Shown here: positions 8,651 to 17,017 of the stretch, piece after piece | Layout of the letters: every line of letters starts with the position of its first letter | Position numbering within the stretch: position 1 is the stretch's first letter | Assembly: GCF_034366625.1 (NCBI RefSeq) | Contig: NZ_JAXMIH010000008.1 | Location: 901,714 to 965,713, forward strand | Origin: Prosthecobacter sp. | GTDB taxonomy: Bacteria; Verrucomicrobiota; Verrucomicrobiia; Verrucomicrobiales; Verrucomicrobiaceae | Direction of reading: 5' to 3' | Length of the DNA: 64,000 nt | The notes under the pieces: generated by a model | The model's input: the letters and a program-made list of their open reading frames with translations, nothing else | Databases searched by the model: none | Told to the model about the DNA's origin: nothing | Translations under genes and position numbers: made by a program

Positions 8651-8935
8651 CCAGAGTGTTTTTGTTGGTCTGTATCCACCCATTTAAATCATGGTTGCTC
8701 AAGCCCTACCAATCGTTCAAGCGGTATTATCTGGCGATGTAGAAATGGTGCAGTTTTACCCGATGACATTCTTTGCGAGGTGTTGACTTGGGGGCTTGCA
8801 GATTGGAGAATTTGCTCAGAGGAAGAGGTGGATGAGTTGATGCAAATTCTTCATGAGATACGTGGCACGAGTGAGTGGCTTACAGCAGAGTTGTTTCAAT
8901 CATCTCAAGGAAACAGCTTCCGACTTGTTAGCTAA
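8651..8935 (+). pseudogene. Degraded small reading frame in an AT-richer gap
   Basis: The 8605-8980 gap is clearly AT-richer than its neighbours. One plus frame is open from 8651 to a TAA at 8933-8935 and its last ~60 codons read like protein (PDDILCEVLTWGLADW, then EEEVDELMQILHEIRGTSEW). It has no ATG. An ATG at 8691 lies in another frame and stops at about 8787. This looks like the C-terminal half of a small gene disabled by a frameshift or loss of its start, with base composition suggesting foreign origin. I do not recognise the family. A short functional ORF using a GTG at about 8774 cannot be excluded. I see nothing else in the gap apart from the leader of the next gene. Confidence 0.35.
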
Positions 8936-8980
8936 TTCTTCTGCCGCCTCCTCTCACACGTTGTGTATTCTCCCGCACTC

Positions 8981-9883
8981 ATGAAATCCAGTCGCCGCCG
9001 CCTCGCTCTCGTCTTTCTGCTCAGCAGCCTCTCACTTCATGCTGAGATCAAGCGTCCAGTCATCCCGACGCACACGCGCACGGAAGATGTCGTGTATGGC
9101 CGCAAGTTCGGCGTGGCACTGACGCTGGATGTCATCAAGCCGGAGAAGCCGAATGGTTTCGGCATCGTGTACATGGTCAGCGGCGGCTGGGTGTCGGGCT
9201 ATTCGCCGAACACACCGGACTACTATGTGCCCTTCCTGGAGCGCGGCTATACGGTCTTCTCCGTGCGGCATGGCTGCCAGCCGAAGTTCATCATCCCGGA
9301 GATCACGCAGGACATTCACCGCGCCATCCGCTTCATCCGACACAACGCCGCGAAGTGGAACGTGAATCCCGACAAACTCGGCATCAGCGGTGGCAGCGCG
9401 GGCGGGCATCTTTCGCTCACGATGGGCGTGTATGGCGGCCCGGGCGATCCGAAGGCCAAAGATCCGATTGATCGCGCGAGCAGCGCCATCCAGGCCATCG
9501 CCTGCCTGTATCCACCGACGGATTTCCTCAACTACGGCAAGCCCGGCGAAGACGCCGTCGGTGTCGGCACGCTCAAGAACTACAAAGGTGCCTTTGGTGC
9601 CGAATCCGACACCCCCGAAGGCCGCCAGCGTCTCGGCAAGGAAGTCTCGCCCATCTATCACATCACCGCGAAACTCCCGCCCACCTTCATCATCCATGGC
9701 GACCAGGACTTCCTCGTGCCCATCCAGCAGGCGGAAACTTTCGTCGCCAAGGCGAAAGAAGCCGGTGTCATCGCCCAACTCGTCGTCAAACCCGGTGCCG
9801 CGCACGGCTGGCCGGATCGCCAGCCGGATTACATCGCTTTTGCCGATTGGTTTGATGAACACCTGCGTGGTATCAAAAAATAG
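8981..9883 (+). CDS. Secreted alpha/beta hydrolase (esterase/lipase-like)
   Basis: This is a ~300-residue predicted secreted hydrolase. The ATG at 8981 (MKSSRRRLALVFLLSS) is preferred over the in-frame ATG at 8963 because it gives a clean signal peptide ending near LHAEI. An alpha/beta-hydrolase fold is indicated by YMVSGGWVSG (oxyanion region), the nucleophile motif GISGGSAGGHLS at about residues 140-150, HGDQDFLVP (likely Asp) and GAAHGW (His). Related proteins are carbohydrate or aryl esterases. It is the only plus-strand gene at this end of the island and converges with the next gene, with 8 bp between stops. It may remove acyl groups from the target polysaccharide, which is inferred from context only. 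Confidence 0.75.
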   Translation: MKSSRRRLALVFLLSSLSLHAEIKRPVIPTHTRTEDVVYGRKFGVALTLDVIKPEKPNGFGIVYMVSGGWVSGYSPNTPDYYVPFLERGYTVFSVRHGCQPKFIIPEITQDIHRAIRFIRHNAAKWNVNPDKLGISGGSAGGHLSLTMGVYGGPGDPKAKDPIDRASSAIQAIACLYPPTDFLNYGKPGEDAVGVGTLKNYKGAFGAESDTPEGRQRLGKEVSPIYHITAKLPPTFIIHGDQDFLVPIQQAETFVAKAKEAGVIAQLVVKPGAAHGWPDRQPDYIAFADWFDEHLRGIKK

Positions 9884-9891
9884 CTGCCAGG

Positions 9892-12009
9892 TCATTGGGG
9901 ATTCACAAATCCAAGCGAGGTGAAGAACGCGTCCATTCTTTTGAGCGTGTCTTCATGCAGGGCTGGATCTTTGAACATGTAAGTGTGGATGGCTCCGGGC
10001 GGTGACACGAACTCGATACGATTGCCGGCCTTCTTCATGGCATCGGCGAAAATGCGGGCACCCAGGATTGGCGTGGTGGTGTCGCCATCACCGTGAAACA
10101 GCAGCGTGGGCGGCAGTCCGGCGCACACTTGATGCGCGGGGGAGAGTTCCTGCCAGCGTTCGCCGATTTTCGCGCTTCCGTAACCTTCCGGCGATGTGTC
10201 GATGACTGGCGAGAAGAGAACGAGCGCGTTCGGGTGGCAGGAGACGCCGAGGTTTTCATTCGCGTGATCCACACCGTCAAACATGGCTGTCGCAGCGGCG
10301 AGATGACCACCGGCGGAGGAACCGTTGGCGATGATCTTCTGTGCGTCGATGCCCAGCTCCGCCGCATGAGCGCGCACATAGCGCAGGGCGGCACGTGCAT
10401 CCTTCACGCACTCGAACACCGTCACGGGCGTCTTCGCTTTGTAGAGGCGGTATTGCACGCTGAGGGCCACCATGCCGAGCTTTGCGCAATGATCGGCAAA
10501 GACATACATGGAACGCGGTGATCCGCTGGTCCAGCCGCCGCCGTGGATGGCGACGAAGCAGGCGCGTTTGTCACCCTTCTTTAAATCGGCTGGTTCGAAT
10601 ATGTCGAGAGCCAGTTCGCGGCTGCCCACCTTCTTGTAAATCACGCGACGTGTCGGCTCCAGTTTCGCCGAGATGGCGGTGGTGAAGATTGGAGTCTTCG
10701 CGGCGGGCGCGGCGATCTTTTGCAACTGCGCTTTCGTCGGCAGCTTGCTGAACGCGTCCTCCTTGATCGTCAAATGCAGCACCTGCTGCCAGCGATGCGG
10801 CATGAAGAGATGCATGACGCCGTTTTCGGTGAACGCGTCAATGTAGGAACACTGCGAGTTGAAGCCGCTGACCTTGTGAACTGGAGCGGCGGCGTTGGCG
10901 AGCAGGAAGCGCGGCTCGCTCCAGGTGTGGCCTTCGTCGGTGGAGAGCGAGACCCAGACCTCGCTGCGCATCTTCATCAACTCGGCGTGGTCGCTCAGGT
11001 CACCATGATGGGTCGAAGGGACTTTGTTGTGATGGAAAGCGACGAGTGTCTTGCCATCCGACAACGGGAACAGCATCGGCGGCGCGTCGGGATGCACGAG
11101 TGTGCTTGGCGCGGGTTCGGTCCACGTTTTGCCGTCATCCTTGCTCCAGGCGGTGAAGAGATGCCCCTGCGGCGTGCGTGACATGAACAGCACGCGGCCG
11201 CCGCCGAGATTCAGCGGGCGGCCCTCATCCATCCGATTGAAGCCTTCAGCGAACCAGCCTTTCGGACGCGCATTCGGCAGCACGGCCCATGTCTTGCCCT
11301 TGTCTTCGGAGCGCAGGAGATACTGCTGCGTGGTGAAGGGCTTTTTCGACCAGTCGGCGAGATGTGAGCCGAGGAGCCATGTGCCCGCGTCCGTCTCGGT
11401 CATGCGCATGACGGACATGCCCATGAAGCTCGGATCATTCACCGGCTCGATGAGATTCACATCGGACCAGGTGTGCCCGTCGTCATCAGAGGTGCGCCAG
11501 CCGATGGGCGCGTTCTCGCGTTTGCCCTCCTCCCACGTCCATTTGCCTGGAATCGGCTGCGTGCCGAAGCAGTGGATGCGTTGCGTGCCGCGTGGGATCA
11601 GTGGAATGAAGCCATGCTGACCATACGGGATGTCATAAGCCACGGCAGGCGCGCTCCAGGTCTTGCCCTTGTCCGTGGAGCGGCAGGCCATCATCGAGTT
11701 GATCTTCTCCCCCTTGCTTTTGGCGTAATGATCGCCCTCCGGGAACATGAGCAGGAAATCGCCCTTCGGCGTGATCGTGGCGCGTGTTTCTAGAATGCGC
11801 GTCTGCGTGCGATGCACGACCTGGCCTTTGACGGCCTCCACCAGGAGCAATCCCATGCCCTTGTCGATCACCAGCTCCTTGGGCGGCGCTTTGGCGCTGA
11901 TGTCGATGCCGTTCACGACCACCGTGTCCATCAGCGGCAGTGGTTCGAGCGCATGCAGGAACCCTGCGGCGAGGAACAGGAGGGCGAGAAGTCTCATGGT
12001 TGGAAACAT
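9892..12009 (-). CDS. Secreted fusion of sialidase-type propeller and alpha/beta-hydrolase esterase
   Basis: The 705-residue protein has a signal peptide (MRLLALLFLAAGFLHA if read from the second Met at 11997). Residues ~30-430 form a sialidase/BNR-type propeller with Asp-box-like repeats such as STDKGKTWS, SDDDGHTWS, SEDKGKTW and STDEGHTWS. Residues ~440-705 form an esterase domain: HGGGW oxyanion motif near 486, nucleophile GSSAGG near 563, GDGDTTTP Asp near 638 and AIHTY His near 673. One polypeptide could thus remove an acyl group and the sugar that carries it. The operator-like palindrome at 12043-12061 lies 33-45 bp upstream of the two possible starts. The gene is the last in its orientation and probably has its own promoter. 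Confidence 0.8.
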   Translation of the reverse strand: MFPTMRLLALLFLAAGFLHALEPLPLMDTVVVNGIDISAKAPPKELVIDKGMGLLLVEAVKGQVVHRTQTRILETRATITPKGDFLLMFPEGDHYAKSKGEKINSMMACRSTDKGKTWSAPAVAYDIPYGQHGFIPLIPRGTQRIHCFGTQPIPGKWTWEEGKRENAPIGWRTSDDDGHTWSDVNLIEPVNDPSFMGMSVMRMTETDAGTWLLGSHLADWSKKPFTTQQYLLRSEDKGKTWAVLPNARPKGWFAEGFNRMDEGRPLNLGGGRVLFMSRTPQGHLFTAWSKDDGKTWTEPAPSTLVHPDAPPMLFPLSDGKTLVAFHHNKVPSTHHGDLSDHAELMKMRSEVWVSLSTDEGHTWSEPRFLLANAAAPVHKVSGFNSQCSYIDAFTENGVMHLFMPHRWQQVLHLTIKEDAFSKLPTKAQLQKIAAPAAKTPIFTTAISAKLEPTRRVIYKKVGSRELALDIFEPADLKKGDKRACFVAIHGGGWTSGSPRSMYVFADHCAKLGMVALSVQYRLYKAKTPVTVFECVKDARAALRYVRAHAAELGIDAQKIIANGSSAGGHLAAATAMFDGVDHANENLGVSCHPNALVLFSPVIDTSPEGYGSAKIGERWQELSPAHQVCAGLPPTLLFHGDGDTTTPILGARIFADAMKKAGNRIEFVSPPGAIHTYMFKDPALHEDTLKRMDAFFTSLGFVNPQ

Positions 12010-12042
12010 ACTCTCAAGACGGGTGACACGCCCTGTTGTTGC

Positions 12043-12061
12043 TGGTCATGGCGGATGACCA
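12043..12061. promoter_or_regulatory. Operator-like palindrome, site A
   Basis: TGGTCATGGCGGATGACCA has perfect 6-bp arms with a 7-bp spacer. It lies between the beta-helix gene (stop at 12064) and the sialidase-esterase fusion. It matches sites at 24416, 32888 and 44139 in both arms and in spacer length. A likely target is the GntR/LacI-type regulator at 32928. Confidence 0.7.
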
Positions 12062-12063
12062 CC

Positions 12064-12945
12064 TCACTCTTTCCGCCACACGTTGCCCGATTGCTCCACC
12101 GTCACACCTTCGCCACGGACAACGATGTCCTTGTCCTGATGATGCATGACGCAGTTCGTCACGCGATGCGCTTTGCCATCGAAGAGGAAGGCGGCGTTCA
12201 CGTTGTGATGCAGCTCGCAGTTCGTGTAGGTCGTGACGGAGTCGTTCACATCGGCCACGCCACCGGCTGCGGAGCCGTTCCACGCGATCTCGGAGTCCAC
12301 CACGTCCATCTGCACGGTTTCGTGCGCGCTGATGCCCTCGTCGCCATTCGAGAGTGCTTTCACATTCTCCAGCCGGATGCCGACACGATTGCCATGAATG
12401 TTGAAGCCATCATTGGCCGCGTGCATGGCAGTCACATTACGCACGGTGATGTGGGAGCAGGCGATCACCACGCCGCTCGCCAAACCCGGTGGCGGCTGGA
12501 AGATGTGCGCCTCGCCCGGTTTCTTCTCCTTCGGCCAGCGGAAATAGAGCGAGCCATCCTCCGACCAGCCCATCTGGCCCGGTTGCAGAGCTTCGGGTGC
12601 CGCAAAGATGACCTTCTTCGCCACGCCGGATTTCTTTTCGGCCTCGCGGTCGCGAGTGATCCGCAGCGGCACCTCGTCAATGAACAATCCGGCGCGCTGC
12701 TCGTCGTCCACCGGCGGATGATTTTTCAACGGGCCGCGCGAGGACCACACGTCGCCGTCCTTGATCCAATCGTGCGCCGTGATGTCGATCCCGAGGTCGA
12801 TGATCATGCCCTTGCCATCAAACACCGCCGGTTTCTCCGCTGTGCCGCCTTGGGACAAGATGAGCGGCTTGCGACGGATTTCCTGGGCATGAAGCGAGAC
12901 CGTCAGGGCGGCGAACCAAAGCAACGAATTGGTGAGAGAGCGCAT
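12064..12945 (-). CDS. Secreted right-handed parallel beta-helix protein
   Basis: This is a ~293-residue protein. The Met at 12945 gives a normal signal peptide (MRSLTNSLLWFAALTVSLHA), while upstream in-frame starts add a charged stretch. The middle and C-terminal parts carry short repeated turns such as SHITVRNVTAMHAANDGFNIHG, RLENVKALSNGDEGIS and TNCELHHNVNAAFLF, typical of pectate-lyase-like beta helices (NosD/Beta_helix families). No catalytic residues can be assigned. It lies next to a pectate lyase/acetylesterase fusion, so a role in binding or cutting a pectin-like polymer is reasonable but inferred. Substrate unknown. Confidence 0.72.
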   Translation of the reverse strand: MRSLTNSLLWFAALTVSLHAQEIRRKPLILSQGGTAEKPAVFDGKGMIIDLGIDITAHDWIKDGDVWSSRGPLKNHPPVDDEQRAGLFIDEVPLRITRDREAEKKSGVAKKVIFAAPEALQPGQMGWSEDGSLYFRWPKEKKPGEAHIFQPPPGLASGVVIACSHITVRNVTAMHAANDGFNIHGNRVGIRLENVKALSNGDEGISAHETVQMDVVDSEIAWNGSAAGGVADVNDSVTTYTNCELHHNVNAAFLFDGKAHRVTNCVMHHQDKDIVVRGEGVTVEQSGNVWRKE

Positions 12946-13014
12946 TGGCATGGAGAACAACATCCGAAGCGCTCTTCTATCTGGCAAGCCCGGCCGCCTG
13001 TTTCGTCGGTGGCT

Positions 13015-14823
13015 CTATTTTGTGAGTGCTGGCTTCAATGCGACTTGGGTCTCGGGCAGGACCCGCAGGAGTTCTTCCGCGACCATCGCGCCGAACTCGA
13101 TGCTGCCTCGCGCGGTGAGGTGGGTTCCGTCGTGGCGCGGCTTGGCAGAAGGCGCGGGGATGTCGATGTCGGCGGGCGCGGGCTTGGGTGCAGCGACCGT
13201 CGCGGGTTCCTTGGCCGGCTTCGGCAGGATCTTCGGCTCGAAAGGCTCCACGCCGGCCGGGCCGAGCTTCTCGATCAGTTCGACGCTGCGCGCATACAGA
13301 TCGATGAGCGGAACGTGCTGCTCCGCAGCGACTTTTCTCGCGGCCTCGACATAGGGTGCGAGTTCGCCGCGCAGTTTTCCGTCAGACTGAAAAATGCGCC
13401 GCGCCAGGGAGGTGACGAGGATCGGCTTCGCGCCCGCTTCCCGCGCTTCCGCGATGAAACGCGCCAAGTTCGCGGAGTAAGTCGTCGCCGGGTCGGTCTC
13501 GCGATTCGCACCTTTGCCTGGGCCATCGTTGTGGCCGAATTGGATCAGCACATACGTCGGCTTGCAGGCGAGCGTCTTTTGCCACAGGCCCGTGTCACGA
13601 AAGCTTTTCGAGCTTTGACCGCCGCCCGCGAAATTCTCGCACAGCACATCGGCACCGAGCCGCTTTTTGAAACCGAAGCCCCAGCCGCCTTCATCCTTCA
13701 CCGTGGAATCGCCCGCCAGCGCGATGCGCACCTTCGGCTGCCAGGCGGGCGTGTCCGGACCGGGACCGGTTTTCGCGAACTGCGCTTTCCACGCCGGGAA
13801 GTCATTCTCGAGCAGCGCCAGCGGCCAGCGGCCAGTCCACGCGTAGATGCCCCGCGCCCTGCCGATATTTTCCATGCCGAGCCACGGTTTGCTATCGAGG
13901 CTGGAGAAGATCGGCTGGTTCGTGGCGAGGTCGTAAAAGCGCGCCCACAGCGGCCCCGCCGTGGGGTCTTTGGTCGCCTTAAAATGATGGGTCTCCCCTG
14001 TTTCCTCCGGACGCCGGTCCACTCGCCAGCCTTCGATCCGCGCGGATTCAAACCATGCGACCGCCGACTCGATGGCGCGCACGATTTCCGGCCCTGGCCG
14101 CTCGAGACTCATGAGGAATTTCACCACCTCCACCGACTCCGCTCCGCTGAGCGACACCAATTCAAAGCGCCTGCCCGGTCGCGGCCTGAGATCGATCTCA
14201 TCGTGCTGCGCGCACCACGCCGTGAGCCGGCCATCGATCTTGATCTGGCACTTCACGATGCACTCGATGCCGCGCTGGAAAGAGGACTGCACCGCGCGCC
14301 GCTGGTCGGCCTCGAGAAAGTCGAAGCCGGTCCCGTTCGTGATCTCCTGGAGCAGTTCCAGAATCCGCACCATCGCGCCGTCGTTGAAAGTGATGTGCCG
14401 ATGATACGTCGTGTCCGGCGGATAATTCTGCGGCCAGCCGCCCGTCGGGTATTGTGCGATGAGGATGTAGTCGAGCCCGTTCTCGACCGCGCGGCGGTAG
14501 CGCGGCTCCTTGGTCGCACGAAACATCCGCGCCATGAAGCGCACCTCGTCGGTCGTCGCACCGTTGTCGAAGATCGGCTTGAACTCGCCCACGAGATCGA
14601 CCCGCTGTCCGGCAAACGGCGCGGCTGTCAGGTCCATGTTTTTTGGCCAGCCGCCGTAGTCGGACTGATACGAGAGAATATTTGCCGCGATCGTCTGCGC
14701 TTCCGCTGAGCCATACCACGGTTCCGGTTTCTCCAAAAAATCGTGCGTGCCTGCTGCCATGACGGCAGGTGCGAGCGCGAGTTGGAGAAGGAATCGACAG
14801 CGGAACAGACGAAGTGAGGTCAT
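13015..14823 (-). CDS. Secreted PL10-type pectate lyase fused to CE12/SGNH rhamnogalacturonan acetylesterase-like domain
   Basis: The ATG at 14823 gives a ~602-residue protein with a signal peptide (MTSLRLFRCRFLLQLALAPAVMA). A longer in-frame ATG at 14934 belongs to a decayed neighbour and is rejected. The N-terminal ~330 residues match Pec_lyase/PL10: ILSYQSDYGGWPKNMD, NGATTDEVRFMARMF, PTGGWPQNYP, WCAQHDE. The C-terminal ~250 residues are an SGNH esterase: GDSTV (block I Ser), a Gly in FAGGGQSS, GHNDG and DGTHLT with the catalytic Asp/His, as in rhamnogalacturonan acetylesterases. A Pro/Ala/Lys-rich insert precedes the last block. The pairing suggests deacetylation plus cleavage of acetylated pectin. 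Confidence 0.85.
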   Translation of the reverse strand: MTSLRLFRCRFLLQLALAPAVMAAGTHDFLEKPEPWYGSAEAQTIAANILSYQSDYGGWPKNMDLTAAPFAGQRVDLVGEFKPIFDNGATTDEVRFMARMFRATKEPRYRRAVENGLDYILIAQYPTGGWPQNYPPDTTYHRHITFNDGAMVRILELLQEITNGTGFDFLEADQRRAVQSSFQRGIECIVKCQIKIDGRLTAWCAQHDEIDLRPRPGRRFELVSLSGAESVEVVKFLMSLERPGPEIVRAIESAVAWFESARIEGWRVDRRPEETGETHHFKATKDPTAGPLWARFYDLATNQPIFSSLDSKPWLGMENIGRARGIYAWTGRWPLALLENDFPAWKAQFAKTGPGPDTPAWQPKVRIALAGDSTVKDEGGWGFGFKKRLGADVLCENFAGGGQSSKSFRDTGLWQKTLACKPTYVLIQFGHNDGPGKGANRETDPATTYSANLARFIAEAREAGAKPILVTSLARRIFQSDGKLRGELAPYVEAARKVAAEQHVPLIDLYARSVELIEKLGPAGVEPFEPKILPKPAKEPATVAAPKPAPADIDIPAPSAKPRHDGTHLTARGSIEFGAMVAEELLRVLPETQVALKPALTK

Positions 14824-14845
14824 GATTGGAAACCAGATTGATGTT

Positions 14846-14934
14846 TCATTTCTTCTTCGTGACACCTTTGGCCTTCTCGAATTCGTCAACGGAGCGAGCA
14901 GCAGGGCTGCGATAAATAGCAGGTTGGTTTTCAT
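14846..14934 (-). pseudogene. Collapsed gene remnant: signal peptide joined to an out-of-frame C-terminal tail
   Basis: Reading the minus strand from the ATG at 14934 gives a convincing signal peptide, MKTNLLFIAALLLAPL. About 45 bases later, in a different frame, DEFEKAKGVTKKK is followed by TGA at 14848-14846, a lysine-rich tail like those closing the sulfatases in this island. The two pieces look like the start and end of one secreted-protein gene whose middle was deleted. The region sits in the 142-bp gap between the PL10 fusion and the FAD oxidoreductase. Identity of the lost gene is a guess. Confidence 0.45.
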
Positions 14935-14965
14935 ATCGAATGAGGCGGAAGATTTGTCCCGCAGT

Positions 14966-17017
14966 CTATTTTGCGAGACGGACAAAGTTCCGAATGATGG
15001 TGCGCACATTGTCGCCGCTGCATTTGCGGTGGGCGATAGCGCGTTCCTGCCAGTAGGCGGCGGATGCGAGGACTTTGTGTGCGGCGAGAACCCGCAGCGC
15101 ATCGGCGAATGTGCTCACGGGTTCAAAGTGGGCCGCCATCTTCATGAGCAGGGCTTGGACCTGCATGCCATCGCAGTTCCGGCCTTTCTGCGCGTTGGCG
15201 AGCCAGTAGTCGCCAGATTCGGTGATCTTCTTCTCCACGAGCGCTTTCACATCGGCCACAAGCTGCTCGTTGGGTGCCATAGCGGTTGTGGATTCAGGCT
15301 TGGCTGACGCGGCGGGCTTCGCGGCACGTGCTTTGTGCTCCAGGATTTGTTTCTCGGCGAGCAAGCGCTCACGCAGCAGCGCATATGGCACGTTTTGCAG
15401 CGTGACGTCTTGATCAATGGCGATGCTAGCGGCGGCACCGGAAGCGTGGCCGAGCATCATGAAGACGGGCTCCATGCGCACGGAGCCGTAGGCCACGTGC
15501 GAAACTGAGAGGCAGCTAATCGCCAGAAGATTGACGCATTCATCCGCTTTGGGTCGGAGTGAGCGGTAACTGATCGGAAATGCACTAAAACCGCCGACGA
15601 AAAAGCCGCGCTCACGATGCAGCAGGCCGGTTTCATCGACATAGAGCGTCACGCCGTGGGAATCGAGCGGATACGAGGCCAGCGCGACGCCATCCTCGGC
15701 GTGCGGACCTCCTTTGGCATCATGTTCGGTGACGACGTAGTCGCTGATCATGCGGCGTGCCTCGCGGACGTAGATTTGATGCGGAAAATGGCCGGTGTCG
15801 GTGAACTCGTCCTTCGCGAGTCCCCAGCGCTGCATTTCGGTGCGAACCTCGATGGGCAAACGCTCATCGTGTCCAAGGAACCAGAGCAGGCCGAGCGTGT
15901 AGTCTTTGTGGAGCTGGAAAAGCTGCTCGCGTTTCGCGTGGTCGCCCTCGGGCCACTCGTAGCTGGGGCCATAGACATCGCTGCCGAATTCGCTGCCGTT
16001 GTTGGAGTCGGTCTTGCGGTTCGGCACCAGATGGAAACTGATGCCCAGGTTACCACCCTTGCCACGCAGGCCGACGCCCGCGTGCTTGGCCGGCCCGGGC
16101 CTCACGTCCTTCATCGTGGCGATGTGGCGGGCGAGCAGTTCGTAGTCGAGCGGGTTGTAACTGGTGGGCTTTTCGATGGTCACGCGGTTTTCCGGCACAT
16201 CGGTGAGGCAGACGCGGAAGTTGTAGCCCTGCACGCGATGATCGCCGCTGCCCTTGGGCGCTGGTGGTTTGGATGCCACGCGCGGCAGCAGCCCGCTCTT
16301 TGGATCACCCACGATCACATACGGACTGATCTTCGGGAATGGCGCGGGCGTGAAGGGGAACGTGCCGTTGAGCGTCTCGCCATACTTCGAGTTCGGCTCA
16401 CGACCCACGATGTAACTCACACCCGCCTTCGCCATCAAGTCGCCTTCATAGCTCGCATCAATGAAGACTTTTGCTGCAAACTCGCGCCCGCTTTCCATGA
16501 CGATCTTGACGATTCTTTGGCCGTCCTTGACCACGCCCTTCTGCAAATCAAGCCGCTCACCAAACACGACCTGCACACCGGCCTCGCGCACCATTTCATC
16601 GAAGACGGCCTTCGCTGCGCGCGGCTCAAACAGGAACTGCGCCTTGATCTCCTCCATGCGCGGCCCGTCAACGCCCCAGATCTTCGGCAGCCAGGCGAGG
16701 TAGTCCTCGCGCTTCTGAAACTTCCAGTTCTCCGGCTTGAGGTAGAACTGATATACGCGCTGATAAAACTCCCGCGACAAGCCGCCGATGGTTTCGGTGG
16801 AGCCATTGTCCGTCATGCCAAGCCCGCCACTGCTCATGCCGCCGAGACGTTGGGTTGATTCGATGAGCACCGTCTTCTTACCAAGGCGTGCGGCTTCGAC
16901 AGCGGCGATGACGCCGCCTGAGGTGCCGCCGTAGATGCAGACATCGGTGGTGGAGAGTTCAGCAGCGATGGCTGAACTCGTGAAAAGGATGAACACGAGG
17001 AGCTTCATGACGTTCAT
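14966..17017 (-). CDS. Secreted FAD-dependent oxidoreductase (FAD_oxidored family)
   Basis: This 683-residue protein has a signal peptide (MKLLVFILFTSSAIA) and then a dinucleotide-binding fold: VCIYGGTSGGVIAAVEAARLGKKTVLIE (residues ~25-52) and GGMSSGGLGMTD. Later family motifs are FIDASYEGDLMAKAGVSYIVGRE, YNFRVCLTD and SCLSVSHVAYGSVRMEP. An extra ~110-residue C-terminal part, after an Ala/Lys/Pro linker, has no match I recognise. Substrate is unknown. Such proteins recur beside sulfatases and sialidases in Planctomycetes and Verrucomicrobiota. Its ATG overlaps the stop of the next FAD gene by 4 bp, so the two paralogues are co-translated. Confidence 0.85.
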   Translation of the reverse strand: MNVMKLLVFILFTSSAIAAELSTTDVCIYGGTSGGVIAAVEAARLGKKTVLIESTQRLGGMSSGGLGMTDNGSTETIGGLSREFYQRVYQFYLKPENWKFQKREDYLAWLPKIWGVDGPRMEEIKAQFLFEPRAAKAVFDEMVREAGVQVVFGERLDLQKGVVKDGQRIVKIVMESGREFAAKVFIDASYEGDLMAKAGVSYIVGREPNSKYGETLNGTFPFTPAPFPKISPYVIVGDPKSGLLPRVASKPPAPKGSGDHRVQGYNFRVCLTDVPENRVTIEKPTSYNPLDYELLARHIATMKDVRPGPAKHAGVGLRGKGGNLGISFHLVPNRKTDSNNGSEFGSDVYGPSYEWPEGDHAKREQLFQLHKDYTLGLLWFLGHDERLPIEVRTEMQRWGLAKDEFTDTGHFPHQIYVREARRMISDYVVTEHDAKGGPHAEDGVALASYPLDSHGVTLYVDETGLLHRERGFFVGGFSAFPISYRSLRPKADECVNLLAISCLSVSHVAYGSVRMEPVFMMLGHASGAAASIAIDQDVTLQNVPYALLRERLLAEKQILEHKARAAKPAASAKPESTTAMAPNEQLVADVKALVEKKITESGDYWLANAQKGRNCDGMQVQALLMKMAAHFEPVSTFADALRVLAAHKVLASAAYWQERAIAHRKCSGDNVRTIIRNFVRLAK

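Noticed and set aside
11812..14709. Very long plus-strand open frame (965 codons) opposite the sialidase-esterase, beta-helix and PL10 genes
   Set aside because: Its translation is Arg/His-rich without domain motifs and it overlaps three well-supported minus-strand genes. It is a by-product of high-GC codon use.
14824..15102. N-terminal extension of the PL10-CE12 protein to 15102
   Set aside because: It would read through the neighbouring FAD gene's end and a decayed signal peptide; the ATG at 14823 starts a normal leader.
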